A stretch of 56,711 bases of DNA from Phenylobacterium sp. (lineage in GTDB: Bacteria > Pseudomonadota > Alphaproteobacteria > Caulobacterales > Caulobacteraceae): contig NZ_JAUYOJ010000023.1 of the NCBI RefSeq assembly GCF_030697925.1, positions 1-56,711 on the forward strand. The letters run 5' to 3'. The notes below the pieces were generated by a model, which was not told where the DNA came from, ran no database searches, and saw only the letters and a program-made list of their open reading frames with translations. Below are positions 27,798-37,052 of the stretch, piece after piece; the stretch's first letter is position 1, and every line of letters starts with the position of its first letter. Made by a program: the position numbers and the translations under genes.

Positions 27798-29951
27798 TTA
27801 GAATCTCGCGGTCAGCGAGGCCCGCACCATGCGCGGCGCGCCCGGCATGATGTTGTCGTTGCCATGCGAGGTCGGATAATAGGTCTCGTCCAGCAGGTTC
27901 TCGACGTTCACCTGGACCTTCAGGTTCTCGGTGAGGTCGTAGAAGACGGCCGCGTCGACCCGGGTGAAGCCGGGCAGCACCACCGCGTTGTCGATGGCGG
28001 CGAACATCTTGTCCTGGTGGATCAGGCCGACGCCCAGCCCGAGGGCCGGCGTCACTCGGAACTTGTTCCAGAGGGACAGGGTGTGTTTCGGGGTCAGGGG
28101 AACTCGCCGGCCGGCCGGCGCCGCGGTGGTGGCGCTGGTGATCTCCGCCTCCTGCCAGGCATAGCCGCCGACGATCTCCCAGACCTCGTTGATCCGGCCG
28201 TTCACGCCGAGTTCGAAGCCGTTGGTGCGCTGGCTGCCGGTCTGCACGGTCAGCGCCGGATTGTTAGGGTCGCGCGCTGTGGTGTTGTCCCGGTCGAGTT
28301 GGTAGGCGGCGGCTGTCAGGATCAGGTCGGGGAGCAGGTTCCACTTCAGCCCGACCTCGTAGTTCTCGAACGCCTCCGGCTCCAGGGTCCTGGAGGTCGC
28401 GGTCAGGGAGGCGAACTGGTCGCCCGAACTTGGCAGGAACGACTTGGAATAGCTCGCATAGAGCGAGACGGCCTCGATCGGCTTGTAGACCAGGCCCAGG
28501 CGCGGCGAGACCATGTCGTCGGTGCGGCTCAGCTGGTCGCCGTTGCGGTGGTTTTCGAACTCGAGGTCGAAGCTGTCATAGCGCAGCCCGGCGATGATCT
28601 GGAACTGGGGCGAGAGCTCGATCTGGTCCTGGATGTAGACAGCGGCCACCTTGGCGGTGACGTGGTTGTCAGCGTCCGACGCGCTCTGGCGGAAGACGAT
28701 ATTGGCGCCCGAGATGGTGGGGTTGGCGAACGGGACCAGGATCGAGGTCGCCGTGCCGTTGAAATAGGCCGTGTTGCGGAAGTTGTCGGTCTCCTGGACC
28801 CCGAACTCGGCGCCGAACAGGACCGTGTGGCGGATGGAGCCGGTCTGGGCCTTCCACACGAAATCCGTCTGGTTGAACAGGTTTTCCCGCTCGGTGGGGC
28901 TGTTGTAGCCCGAGATCGAGACCTGGGTTCCGGCGGCGTTCACCGCGCCCGGCAGGATGTTCTGGTAGAACTTGTCGTAGGCGGCGAACACCGTGTTGTT
29001 GCGGACGGTCAGGGTCTCGGAGATCTCGTACTCGACGGTCGCATTGAGCGCGTCGACCTTGGCCGTGGCGAAGCTGAGGTCCGGGGCCCCGAAGAAGGTC
29101 TCGACCGGTGCGAGCGACGGACGGCCCCGGAACGAGGGGATTCCGCGGTCGACCACCCGATCGTCCTCGAAGTGCTCATAGGCGATCCGCACGGCCAGCC
29201 GGTCGTTGGGCAGGAAGGTGAGGGTGGGGGCGACGCCCCAGCGCTCGAGCGAGACGTGGTCGCGGAAGCTGCCGGAGTCCTCATAGAGCACGTTCAGGCG
29301 GCCGGCGAGTTGCTCGCTCAGCGGCTGGTTCAGGTCGGCGGTGACCCGCTTGTGGTCGTGGGAGCCGATCTCCAGCCTGACCTCGCGCAGGGGGTCCCAA
29401 CCGGCCTGTTTGGTGACCCGGTTGATCACCCCGCCGCCGCCGCCGCGGCCGAAGATCATGGCGTTGGGGCCCTTCAGGACCTCCACCCGCTGGGCGTTGT
29501 AGATGTCGCGATAGTACTGGACGTCGTCGCGTACGCCATCGACGTAGAAGTCGGCGGTGCTGGCGTTTCCCCGGATGGTCGGAGCGTCGCGGTGACCCTC
29601 GCCCTGACCCATGGTGACGCCGGGAACGTAGCGCACGACATCGGCCATGCTCTGCATCGCCTGATCGCGCATCAGTTCCTCTGTGATCACGGTCACCGCT
29701 TGGGGGACGTCGCGCAGGGGCGTGTCGGTCTTGGTGGCCGTTGAGGTCTGCTTGGCGTCATAGGCGTCACGGCGGCCAGTCACGGTGACGCCGGAGATTT
29801 CCGCGGCGGCCATGGTGAGCATGGCCCCGTCGGCGACCTCGGCGTGGCCGAGCTGGGGAGCCAGCGCCATCGCGGCGACACTCGCCATAAGCCATCCGCT
29901 CTGAGCGCGCGCACCCGCTCTCCGTCGAAACTCCACAGCCAAACCCCTCAA
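27798..29951 (-). CDS. TonB-dependent catecholate-siderophore receptor (Fiu-like)
   Basis: The 717-residue protein has a signal peptide with a long N-region (cleavage probably after QLGHA). Its plug domain shows RDVPQAVTVITEELMRDQAM, TIRGNASTADFYVDGVRDD and VEVLKGPNAMIFGRGGGGG. The C-terminal beta-barrel ends NVENLLDETYYPTSHGN and a terminal phenylalanine, as expected of outer-membrane barrels. The pattern fits siderophore receptors of the Fiu/FhuE group. A Fur-like box about 50-70 bases upstream supports iron control. ExbD is encoded at the left end of the window. Confidence 0.93.
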   Translation of the reverse strand: MRGLAVEFRRRAGARAQSGWLMASVAAMALAPQLGHAEVADGAMLTMAAAEISGVTVTGRRDAYDAKQTSTATKTDTPLRDVPQAVTVITEELMRDQAMQSMADVVRYVPGVTMGQGEGHRDAPTIRGNASTADFYVDGVRDDVQYYRDIYNAQRVEVLKGPNAMIFGRGGGGGVINRVTKQAGWDPLREVRLEIGSHDHKRVTADLNQPLSEQLAGRLNVLYEDSGSFRDHVSLERWGVAPTLTFLPNDRLAVRIAYEHFEDDRVVDRGIPSFRGRPSLAPVETFFGAPDLSFATAKVDALNATVEYEISETLTVRNNTVFAAYDKFYQNILPGAVNAAGTQVSISGYNSPTERENLFNQTDFVWKAQTGSIRHTVLFGAEFGVQETDNFRNTAYFNGTATSILVPFANPTISGANIVFRQSASDADNHVTAKVAAVYIQDQIELSPQFQIIAGLRYDSFDLEFENHRNGDQLSRTDDMVSPRLGLVYKPIEAVSLYASYSKSFLPSSGDQFASLTATSRTLEPEAFENYEVGLKWNLLPDLILTAAAYQLDRDNTTARDPNNPALTVQTGSQRTNGFELGVNGRINEVWEIVGGYAWQEAEITSATTAAPAGRRVPLTPKHTLSLWNKFRVTPALGLGVGLIHQDKMFAAIDNAVVLPGFTRVDAAVFYDLTENLKVQVNVENLLDETYYPTSHGNDNIMPGAPRMVRASLTARF

Positions 29952-30002
29952 TTCAGATGCAAATGAAACTGCGAGGCGGTCTTAGTTAGGCCTGATGGTT
30001 TT

Positions 30003-30021
30003 GGCAATGAGAATCGTTCTT
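30003..30021 (-). promoter_or_regulatory. Fur box of the siderophore receptor gene
   Basis: GGCAATGAGAATCGTTCTT matches 13 of 19 positions of the Fur consensus, including the core AATGA-N-AATC-N-TT. It is centred about 60 bases upstream of the receptor ATG at 29951, where a promoter is expected. Confidence 0.6.
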
Positions 30022-30155
30022 AACTAGTCGTGGCAGAGGCGCCCGGCGAACGATTTGCAGCCTCTAAGGTTCGGCGAGAGTCGGCCGACGCAACAAACCC
30101 GCCGCTCGCATGTTCCATGATCGAGAACCCGGCCGCCGGCCGGCAGAGAACACCG

Positions 30156-30347
30156 ATGATCAGCGCCCATCCATTCGACATCCTGCGGCCGTTCCTCTGG
30201 CTGTTCGCCATTGGGTTCGCTGTCGGCTTCGTCGGCTACGTGTTGCTCGGCGGCGGCGCCCAGGCCCTGACGCCGGCTGATAAGGCCGCCGAAGCCTCCA
30301 CGGTCGAGGTGCTCTCGCTCGCCCGCGATCAGTCCCGCGAGATCTAG
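30156..30347 (+). CDS. Small membrane protein of unknown function
   Basis: This 63-residue protein has one clear membrane segment (FLWLFAIGFAVGFVGYVLL, about residues 13-31), a short N-terminus and a polar C-terminus (PADKAAEASTVEVLSLARDQ). I do not recognise the family. I chose the ATG at 30156; ATG 30117 would add 13 residues. The stop shares CTAG with the convergent cysQ gene. Confidence 0.55.
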   Translation: MISAHPFDILRPFLWLFAIGFAVGFVGYVLLGGGAQALTPADKAAEASTVEVLSLARDQSREI

Positions 30348-31105
30348 CCGCCCTTGGCGACGAACCAGCCGTTGCGGAAGCCCTCGAGGGCCTTGCCATA
30401 GTGGAAGGTCTCGCCCTCCGGCGTGGTCACGACCCCGCCCGCGGCCTCCAGCACCGCGTGACCGGCGGCCACGTCCCATTCCATGGTCGGTCCGTGGCGC
30501 GGATAGATGTCGGCCGCGCCCTCGGCGATCCGGCAGAACTTGATCGAGGAATCCATCGGTTCGCGCAGGTCGAAGCCGTATTGGCGGGCGAGCTTGGCGG
30601 CGGTCTCCTCGCCCATGGTGTGGCTGACCAGGGCGACGGCCGCGCCCGTGGGCCAGGGTCGCACGCTCACCGGCTGGGCGGGGCCGCCGGCCTGGCGCTT
30701 CATCGCCTTGCCGTCCGCCGTGAACCAGGTCTCGTTGGTGGCAGGGGCGCAGACCGCGCCAGCCACCGGGCGGCCATGCTCGATCAGCCCGATATTGACC
30801 GTGAAGTTGGGGTCGCCGCGCACGAAGGCCTTGGTGCCGTCCACCGGGTCGACCAGGAAGAACCGCGGCCCGATGGCGTCGGGGGCGCCGAACTCGCTGG
30901 CGTCCTCCTCGGAGATCACCGGCGTGTCGGGATAGAGCGCGGTCAGCCGCGCGACGATCAGGGCCTCGCCCTGGCGGTCGGCTTCGGTGACAGGGCTCTC
31001 GTCGGCCTTGGAGAAGACGGTCAGGCCCGATTTCCAGAGCGGCAGGATGAGGGCGGCGGCCTCTTCGCAGATGTCGGCCAGGGCCGCGCCGAGATCGTTG
31101 CTCAT
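30344..31105 (-). CDS. cysQ: 3'(2'),5'-bisphosphate nucleotidase CysQ
   Basis: The 253-residue inositol-monophosphatase-fold protein shows SPVTEADRQGEALI, VISEEDASEF, the metal-binding DPVDGTKAFVRGDPNF and the C-terminal MEWDVAAGHAVLEAAGG. CysQ removes the 3'-phosphate from PAP left after sulfate assimilation. Its ATG overlaps the stop of the upstream DUF3553 gene as ATGA. Confidence 0.93.
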   Translation of the reverse strand: MSNDLGAALADICEEAAALILPLWKSGLTVFSKADESPVTEADRQGEALIVARLTALYPDTPVISEEDASEFGAPDAIGPRFFLVDPVDGTKAFVRGDPNFTVNIGLIEHGRPVAGAVCAPATNETWFTADGKAMKRQAGGPAQPVSVRPWPTGAAVALVSHTMGEETAAKLARQYGFDLREPMDSSIKFCRIAEGAADIYPRHGPTMEWDVAAGHAVLEAAGGVVTTPEGETFHYGKALEGFRNGWFVAKGG

Positions 31106-31299
31106 CGGGCCTCGCGCGGATCGTCGCCGACGAAGACCAGGGTGATGACGGTCGAGTCGATCACCTGCTTGCCCATGTTCTCGAAATTCACTGTCACCTT
31201 GGCTCCCGCCACCGACTGCACCTGCCCCAGGCCCCAGTCGTCCAGGGTCGGGTGCCTCACCAGCACGCCGGGCTCCAGGAAGGGATCGGGACCGCTCAT
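31102..31299 (-). CDS. DUF3553-family small protein
   Basis: The 65-residue protein reads PGVLVRHPTLDDWGLGQVQS and KVTVNFENMGKQVID, the pattern of DUF3553, a small SH3-like fold also seen at the end of UvrD-type helicases. The function is unknown. It overlaps cysQ by 4 bases and is divergent from chpT. An upstream in-frame ATG would add 12 residues. Confidence 0.75.
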   Translation of the reverse strand: MSGPDPFLEPGVLVRHPTLDDWGLGQVQSVAGAKVTVNFENMGKQVIDSTVITLVFVGDDPREAR

Positions 31300-31365
31300 G
31301 GCCGCGTTCTGTAGAGCGCCCGCCCGGTTTGCCAAAGGGCCAAATCAGACCAAGTTCGGGTTCTC

Positions 31366-32037
31366 ATGATGGACGTCGACACTCCCGCCCCCGCCGAACC
31401 CAAGGCCCCGCCGAAAACAGCCGAGGTGGCCGCCTACCTCGCCGCGCGCATGTGTCACGACTTCATAAGTCCGGCCAGCGCCATCGTTTCGGGGCTCGAC
31501 CTGCTGGACGATCCCAGCGCCCAGGACATGAAGGAAGAGGCCATGGGCCTCATCCAGGGCTCGGCGCGCAAGCTCGCCGACCTGCTGTCCTTCAGCCGCG
31601 TGGCCTTCGGCGCGTCGGCCTCGGCCGAGACCTTCGACGCGCGCGAACTGGCCAAGCTGGCGGGCGGGCTGTTCCATCACATGCGCGCCGAACTGGACTG
31701 GCAGGTGGAGCCGCCGGCGGTGAACAAGCCCGCCGCCCGCACCCTGCTGAACCTCGCCCAGATGGCCGGCGCGGCCCTGCCGACCGGCGGTGTCGCCCGC
31801 ATCCGTGCGGTGGCGGAGGGCGCGGGTATGGCGATCGCCGTCGAGGCTGTCGGCCCCAAGGCGCGACTGCGGCCGGAGGTCCTGCGAGGCCTGCAGGGCG
31901 AGGGCCCGGGCGAGGGCCTGCACGGCCACTGGGTCCAGGCCTATTACGTCCACCTGTTCGTCGGCGACGCCGGCGGACGGATCTTCGCCGACGTGACCGA
32001 GGAGAAGGTCACCTTCGCCGCCACGATCCCGGGCTGA
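31366..32037 (+). CDS. chpT: Histidine phosphotransferase ChpT
   Basis: The 223-residue protein has the ChpT dimerisation helices with the phosphorylated histidine in AARMCHDFISPASAIVSGLD (His about residue 31), followed by a degenerate ATPase-like domain (TLLNLAQMAGAALPTGG, GLHGHWVQAYYVHLF). In Caulobacter, ChpT relays phosphate from CckA to CtrA and CpdR, controlling the cell cycle. As in Caulobacter, it lies on the same chromosome arm as the CheR and GSR genes found a few kb downstream here. Confidence 0.92.
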   Translation: MMDVDTPAPAEPKAPPKTAEVAAYLAARMCHDFISPASAIVSGLDLLDDPSAQDMKEEAMGLIQGSARKLADLLSFSRVAFGASASAETFDARELAKLAGGLFHHMRAELDWQVEPPAVNKPAARTLLNLAQMAGAALPTGGVARIRAVAEGAGMAIAVEAVGPKARLRPEVLRGLQGEGPGEGLHGHWVQAYYVHLFVGDAGGRIFADVTEEKVTFAATIPG

Positions 32038-32101
32038 CCTTGCGGCGCTCCGGCGCCGCGCCCAACTAGGGCTCAGGCTTCGCCGCAAAGGACGTCCGCC
32101 A

Positions 32102-32479
32102 ATGTTCGACCATCTCTCCGTGGGCGTCCGCGACCTCACCGCGGCGCGCGCCTTCTACGACGCCTTCTTCGCCCCGCTGGGCTGCGCCAACGCCTGGGCC
32201 GCCGAGAACGAGCTGGCCTACGGGCCCGGCGGCGCGACCCGCGACTTCTGGCTCTATCCGGTGGAGGGCGAGCGGGTCGCCGGCCTTGGAACCCACATCG
32301 CCTTCACCGCCGATAGCCGCCTGGCGGTGGATGAAGCCTACGCCGCGGCGATCGCGGCCGGCGCGACCTCGGTGCGCGCCGCCGGCCTGCACCCCGACAT
32401 CGGCCCTGACTATTACGGCTGCGTCCTGCTCGATCCCGATGGCAACAAGCTGGAGATCGTCGCCGGGACGATGCACTGA
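32102..32479 (+). CDS. VOC (glyoxalase/bleomycin-resistance) family protein
   Basis: The 125-residue single-domain protein starts MFDHLSVGVRDLTAARAFYD and ends DYYGCVLLDPDGNKLEIV, the two halves of a vicinal-oxygen-chelate domain with the metal-binding histidine and glutamate. It could be a lyase, dioxygenase or binding protein. The ATG has AAGGA upstream. It is convergent with the GNAT gene. Confidence 0.88.
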   Translation: MFDHLSVGVRDLTAARAFYDAFFAPLGCANAWAAENELAYGPGGATRDFWLYPVEGERVAGLGTHIAFTADSRLAVDEAYAAAIAAGATSVRAAGLHPDIGPDYYGCVLLDPDGNKLEIVAGTMH

Positions 32480-32599
32480 GGCTGTCGGGACCCGGCGTCC
32501 GCCCTCGGGCCGTGGCTGACCTTCGGAATGTCGGCTATCAGGTTGGGCTGACGAAGATGCAGCGCCGTCGGCCGAGCGGGAGACAGCGCACACCGGTGA

Positions 32600-33133
32600 T
32601 CAGGGCGCGTCGAATGCAGGATGGAAGCTTGCGTCCCCCTCTGCGGGAGGCCCCTTCAGAACGAGGCGCTGGAAGTACGGATTGGGTTGGCCCTGATAGG
32701 TGAGCGTGGGGTCGCTCAAGAAACCGAAGCGGCGGTAATAGGCCGGACGCCCCAGAAGAACGCATCCTGCGCCCATCAATTCTCTCAGGCGATCCAATCC
32801 GTCCGCGATCAATGCGCTACCGACGCCTTGGCGTTGCATCCGTGGCGCGACCGAGACGGGCCCGAGCCCGTACCAGTCGCTGGGCTGGTCGTTGATACGA
32901 ACAGGGGAGAAGGCGATATGGCCAACCAACTCGCCCTCAGCGGTTATCGCGACAAGGGAGAGGCTCAAGGCCCCGGCTTCACGCAGCGCGTCGATGACGC
33001 GGGCCTCGTCGCCGGCGCTGAACGGCATGGGCGCGAACGCCGCCGTCGTGACTCGGCTAATGTCGCTCGCGTCGCAGGGACGCTCGGGTCCAATTCGCAG
33101 GCGCTCGGAATCGTGTGGTGGGATCGTGTTCAC
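32600..33133 (-). CDS. GNAT-family N-acetyltransferase
   Basis: The 177-residue protein shows the acetyl-CoA binding motif RMQRQGVGSALIADGLDRL preceded by WYGLGPVSVAP, and the late motif LLGRPAYYRRFGF typical of YhbS-like acetyltransferases. The substrate is unknown. The 233 bases upstream (33134-33366) hold no gene or clear motif that I can see. Confidence 0.88.
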   Translation of the reverse strand: MNTIPPHDSERLRIGPERPCDASDISRVTTAAFAPMPFSAGDEARVIDALREAGALSLSLVAITAEGELVGHIAFSPVRINDQPSDWYGLGPVSVAPRMQRQGVGSALIADGLDRLRELMGAGCVLLGRPAYYRRFGFLSDPTLTYQGQPNPYFQRLVLKGPPAEGDASFHPAFDAP

Positions 33134-33366
33134 GAGGAATCTTTCAACGGACGTGACGCAGCAATGCGACCGCAGTTTGCGCGGTCCGCGGTGGAGGCTG
33201 GCGACGCCGCGCGGAGCACGGCGTCAGGGTCACGCAATCGTTGACATGCGAGAACGCTACGGAGTTGCCGTTCGCGGGTCAACGGCGGGCTTCTGAAGAG
33301 GCCGTAGAAGCCAAAGGCCGCTCACCACCTGGGCGGACCATGCATTTCCGCCGCCGGCGCTCGTCG

Positions 33367-34701
33367 CTAGTTCGGCGGAAACGCTTGGCGCTGTCCGGCG
33401 AGCCGGTGGACCACGCCATGGCGCATGACGAAGGTCGGGCGTTCCAGCTCGGTGACGTCCTCCAGCGGGCTCGTGGCGACAGCCACGATGTCGGCGTCCT
33501 TGCCGGGCTCCAGGGTCCCGAGCGTGGCCGAACGGTCCAGCAGTTCGGCGGCTGTCACGGTCGCCGACTTGATCGCCTCGGCGGGGGTCATGCCGACGCT
33601 GACCATCAGGGCGAACTCCTTGCCGTTGTCGCCATGCGAGGAGACGCCGGTGTCGGTGCCGAAGGCGATCTTCACCCCCGAGGCGATGGCGCGGCGGTGG
33701 TTGTCCATGGCGGCGCGACCGGCGATCTCGGCCTTTTCCAGCGTCGCCTTGGAGCGGGCGCCGGCGCGCGCCTGAGAAAGCGCGGCCTGCGGCGCCAGCA
33801 TGGTCGGGACGAAATAGGCCCCGGTCTTCTTGAACAGGGCGTCGGTCTCCCTGGTCCCGAAGGTCCCGTGCTCGACGGAGTCCACCCCGGCGTTGAGCGC
33901 CGCGATGATGCCGTCGGTCCCGTGGGCGTGGGCGGCGACCTTGCGGTTGAACATGTGGGCGGTGTCGACGATCGCTTTCATCTCGTCGTCGAACATCTGG
34001 CGGCCCAGGCCGCCGGCGATGTTGGAATTGACCCCGCCGGTGGCGGTGAACTTGATGACCTCGGCCCCCTGGCCGATCTGCGAGCGCACGGCCCGGCGGC
34101 AGTCCTCGGGCCCGTTGCAGACGTTCTCGGCTCGGGCCCGGGCGATCTCGGCCAGGTCGCGGTTCAGGTTGTTGGAGCCGTCCGCATGGCCCGCGGTGAT
34201 GGCGATGGCGCGCCCGGCCGGCACGATTGTGGGGCCGGCCAGCAGGCCGCCATTGATCCCGTCGCGCAGGGCCGTGACGCCGCGCACGTCGCTCCCCAGG
34301 TCGCGGACGGTGGTGAAGCCGGCCTCCAGGGTGCGGCGGGCGTTGTCGATCCCGATCACCAGATTGTCCTCGATGTCGCGGTTCGCGCCTTCGATTCGCG
34401 CGCGCAGCTTATCGTCGTCGTTGAAGATGTGGACGTGCATGTCGATCAAGCCGGGCAGGACGAACTGGTCCTTCAGGTCGATCAGGGTCGCCCCGGCCTC
34501 GGGGGCCACGAAGCCGTCGCGGACCGACTCCACCTTGCCGGCGCGGATCACCAGGGTGGAGGGCCCCCGCGGCGCCTGGCCCGGCCGGTCCAGCAGGGCG
34601 CCGGCGTGGATCACCGTCACCTTGGGCGTCTGGGCCGCAACGCCGGTCGCGGCGGCCAGGCCAAGGACGATCGCCGAGATACCGGCCGACAGACGATGCA
34701 T
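33367..34701 (-). CDS. Secreted metal-dependent amidohydrolase
   Basis: The 444-residue protein has a signal peptide (ISAIVLGLAAATGVAA). Its amidohydrolase metal ligands are visible: GLIDMHVHIF (HxH), the carboxylated lysine in EVIKFTATGG, histidines in KVAAHAHGTDG and DSVEHGTFG, and the aspartate in IAFGTDTGVSSHGD. This arrangement fits the Xaa-Pro/Xaa-Arg dipeptidase and imidazolonepropionase-like group acting in the periplasm. The ATG at 34701 has GGGGGAG upstream. It is divergent from a VOC gene. Confidence 0.9.
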   Translation of the reverse strand: MHRLSAGISAIVLGLAAATGVAAQTPKVTVIHAGALLDRPGQAPRGPSTLVIRAGKVESVRDGFVAPEAGATLIDLKDQFVLPGLIDMHVHIFNDDDKLRARIEGANRDIEDNLVIGIDNARRTLEAGFTTVRDLGSDVRGVTALRDGINGGLLAGPTIVPAGRAIAITAGHADGSNNLNRDLAEIARARAENVCNGPEDCRRAVRSQIGQGAEVIKFTATGGVNSNIAGGLGRQMFDDEMKAIVDTAHMFNRKVAAHAHGTDGIIAALNAGVDSVEHGTFGTRETDALFKKTGAYFVPTMLAPQAALSQARAGARSKATLEKAEIAGRAAMDNHRRAIASGVKIAFGTDTGVSSHGDNGKEFALMVSVGMTPAEAIKSATVTAAELLDRSATLGTLEPGKDADIVAVATSPLEDVTELERPTFVMRHGVVHRLAGQRQAFPPN

Positions 34702-34771
34702 GAGAACTCCCCCAAAACGCCGGCGCACTCTAGCCTGGGCCTCCCCGCCGTCCAGCCGTGGAGTCGACCCC

Positions 34772-35158
34772 GTGTCCCAGCAGATCAGCCTCACCGCCCT
34801 GGTGGTCGCCGACTATGACGAGGCCATCGCCTTCTATGTGGAGAAGCTGGGCTTTAAGCTCACCTCCGACGTCCCCCAGGGCGACGGCAAGCGTTGGGTG
34901 GTGGTCACCCCGCCGGGCTCGGCCTGCGGCCTGCTGCTGGCCAGGGCGGTCACCGACGCCCAGGCCGCGCGGATCGGCGACCAGACCGGCGGCCGGGTGG
35001 GCCTGTTCCTCAGCACCGACGACTTCGCCCGCGACCACGCCGCCATGACCGCGGCCGGCGTGGTGTTCTTGGAGGCGCCACGCCACGAACCCTACGCCAC
35101 GGTGGCGGTGTTCCAGGATCTCTACGGCAACCGATGGGATTTACTGCAGCCGGCCTGA
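34772..35158 (+). CDS. VOC-family protein
   Basis: The 128-residue protein starts with GTG and reads SLTALVVADYDEAIAFYVEK then LGFKLTSD, ending VAVFQDLYGNRWDLLQP, a single VOC domain unrelated in detail to the one at 32102. The function is not deducible. It is followed 65 bases later by the dioxygenase gene on the same strand. Confidence 0.85.
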   Translation: MSQQISLTALVVADYDEAIAFYVEKLGFKLTSDVPQGDGKRWVVVTPPGSACGLLLARAVTDAQAARIGDQTGGRVGLFLSTDDFARDHAAMTAAGVVFLEAPRHEPYATVAVFQDLYGNRWDLLQPA

Positions 35159-35223
35159 GCGCTTCTCGCTGGCTTCGGGCGCCGTTGCGATGTTTCATTC
35201 GCCGTCAGCACTCGGAGGTCCCC

Positions 35224-36105
35224 ATGGCCGGTCTCAAGATCCGCAAACTCGCCGGCGCGCTCGGCGCCGAGCTTACCGGTGTCGACCTGTCGAAGGACCT
35301 GTCGGACGCTGTCGTCGCCGAGATCCGGCAGGCCTTCGTCACCCACCAGGTGATCTTCTTTCGCGACCAGGCGCTGACGCCGGAGCGGCAGCTCGCCTTC
35401 GGCCGCCGGTTCGGGCCACTGAACATCCACCCCTATGTGGCCGGGATGGACGCCCATCCGGAGGTGATGGAGATCGTCAAGGAGCCGGAGGACCGGGTCA
35501 ATTTCGGTGGCGGCTGGCACTCCGACATGAGCTTCCTGGAGCACCCCTCCATCGGCTCGATCCTCTATGCGGTGGAGCTGCCGTCCTTCGGCGGCGACAC
35601 CCTGTTCGCCAGTCAGGCGGCGGCCTATGACGCCCTGTCGCCGGGGCTGAAGAAGACCCTGGAGACCTTGAACGCCGTCCATTCCGCCGGCCGGGAATAT
35701 TCCGCCCAGGGCCACTCGGCCCAGTCGCGCAAGACCATGAAGGTGGTGGAGGCCGAGGGCGCGGTGGGCGAGTTCGTCCATCCAGTGGTCAAGGTCCACC
35801 CCGAGACCGGCCGCAAGGCGCTCTATGTCAATCCGGCCTTCACCATGCGGATCGAGGGCTGGAGTCGCCGGGAGAGCAAGGCCCTGCTGGACTTCCTGTT
35901 CGAGCATTCCCGCTATGAGGCCTTCACCTGCCGGTTCGCCTGGGCGCCCGGCTCGGTGGCCTTCTGGGACAACCGCTCGGTCTGGCATTTCGCGCTCAAC
36001 GACTATCCCGGCGAGCGGCGCCATATGCGCCGGGTGACGGTCGACGCCTGGCCGTCGGAGGTGGCCAGGAGCTCGGCCGCGCAGGTTTCCGAACCCGCCG
36101 AATAG
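35224..36105 (+). CDS. TauD/TfdA-family Fe(II)/2-oxoglutarate dioxygenase
   Basis: The 293-residue protein shows AELTGVDLSKDL, THQVIFFRDQALTPERQLAF, the iron-binding HxD in GGGWHSDMSFLE, and the distal histidine with the 2-oxoglutarate arginine in SVWHFALNDYPGERRHMRRV. Family members hydroxylate taurine, 2,4-D, alkyl sulfates and others. The ATG has GGAGG 5 bases upstream. The stop codon lies in the loop of the terminator hairpin at 36091-36113. Confidence 0.9.
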   Translation: MAGLKIRKLAGALGAELTGVDLSKDLSDAVVAEIRQAFVTHQVIFFRDQALTPERQLAFGRRFGPLNIHPYVAGMDAHPEVMEIVKEPEDRVNFGGGWHSDMSFLEHPSIGSILYAVELPSFGGDTLFASQAAAYDALSPGLKKTLETLNAVHSAGREYSAQGHSAQSRKTMKVVEAEGAVGEFVHPVVKVHPETGRKALYVNPAFTMRIEGWSRRESKALLDFLFEHSRYEAFTCRFAWAPGSVAFWDNRSVWHFALNDYPGERRHMRRVTVDAWPSEVARSSAAQVSEPAE

Positions 36106-36113
36106 GCGGGTTC
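36091..36113 (+). terminator. Terminator hairpin overlapping the dioxygenase stop codon
   Basis: GAACCCGCC and GGCGGGTTC form a perfect 9-bp stem around a 5-base loop; the TAG stop begins in the loop. A T-rich stretch (TTCGTTTTCC) follows after a few bases. Confidence 0.65.
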
Positions 36114-36164
36114 CAGTTCGTTTTCCAATTTAAAAACAAAGACTTTCATCAGGGAGAATTTCAA

Positions 36165-36983
36165 ATGAGCGAAGCCCGCATCAATCCGAACGGCAGGCTG
36201 AAGGGCAAGGTGGCCCTGGTCACCGGCGCCAGCCGCGGCATCGGCGAATCCATCGCCGCGCGCCTGGCCATGGAGGGCGCCAGCGTTGTGGTCTCGGCCC
36301 GCACAGCCTCGGACGGCGAGAGCCGCCTGCCCGGCACCCTGGCCGACACGGTGGACCGCATCAACAAGGCCGGCGGCAAGGCCGCCTTCGTCAAGGCCGA
36401 CCTGGCCCAGGCGATCGAGCGCGAGCGCCTGGTCGAGGAGGCCGAGGCCACGTTTGGGCCCATCGACATCCTGATCAACAACGCCGCCATCACCTATTTC
36501 ATCCCGGTCGAGGAGTTCCCGGAGAAGCGCTTCAAGCTGATGATGGAGGTGCAGGTCTATGCGCCCTTCCACCTGGCCCAGCTGGTGCTGCCGGGCATGA
36601 AGGCCCGCAAGCAGGGCTGGATCGTCAACATCTCCTCGCCGGCCGGCATCCATCCGAAACAGCCCTATCGCGGCGGGCGCGGCGGCACGGTCTACGGCAT
36701 GTGCAAGGCCGCGCTGGAGCGCTTCACCACGGGCCTGGCGTCCGAGGTCTATGAGGACGGGATCGCGGTCAATGTGGTCTCGCCGGGCCTGGTCGACACC
36801 CCCGGCGTGGCCGTGCACGGCCTGATCAACGAGGCCACCAAGGACAGGGTCCAGCCCATCGAGTTCATCTCGGAAGCGGTCTACCGCCTGGCCTCCGGCG
36901 ATCCCAAGACCATGACCGGCCGGGTCGAATACGCCGAGCCGTTCCTCAAGGAGCTGGGCGTCAAGCCGGCCGAACTGGTCTGA
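36165..36983 (+). CDS. Short-chain dehydrogenase/reductase
   Basis: The 272-residue protein has the SDR cofactor motif VALVTGASRGIGESIA, NNAAITYFIP, the catalytic serine in VNISSPAG and the YxxxK in VYGMCKAALERF. It uses NAD(P)H; a conserved insert (PYRGGRGGT) precedes the active tyrosine. The substrate is unknown. The ATG at 36165 has AGGGAG upstream. Confidence 0.9.
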   Translation: MSEARINPNGRLKGKVALVTGASRGIGESIAARLAMEGASVVVSARTASDGESRLPGTLADTVDRINKAGGKAAFVKADLAQAIERERLVEEAEATFGPIDILINNAAITYFIPVEEFPEKRFKLMMEVQVYAPFHLAQLVLPGMKARKQGWIVNISSPAGIHPKQPYRGGRGGTVYGMCKAALERFTTGLASEVYEDGIAVNVVSPGLVDTPGVAVHGLINEATKDRVQPIEFISEAVYRLASGDPKTMTGRVEYAEPFLKELGVKPAELV

Positions 36984-37052
36984 CCCTAGAAACCTGACAG
37001 CGGCGCGCATGGGGGATCGCTAGGAAGGCCTGTGCTTTCCCGGAGGTTTCCC

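Noticed and set aside
27792..29744. A 650-codon open frame antisense to the TonB receptor
   Set aside because: It mirrors the receptor's codons, shows no recognisable motif, and the opposite strand has unmistakable plug and barrel features.
33134..33366. A small gene or RNA in the gap between the GNAT and amidohydrolase genes
   Set aside because: Short frames only, no ribosome binding site and no strong structure or promoter pattern seen.
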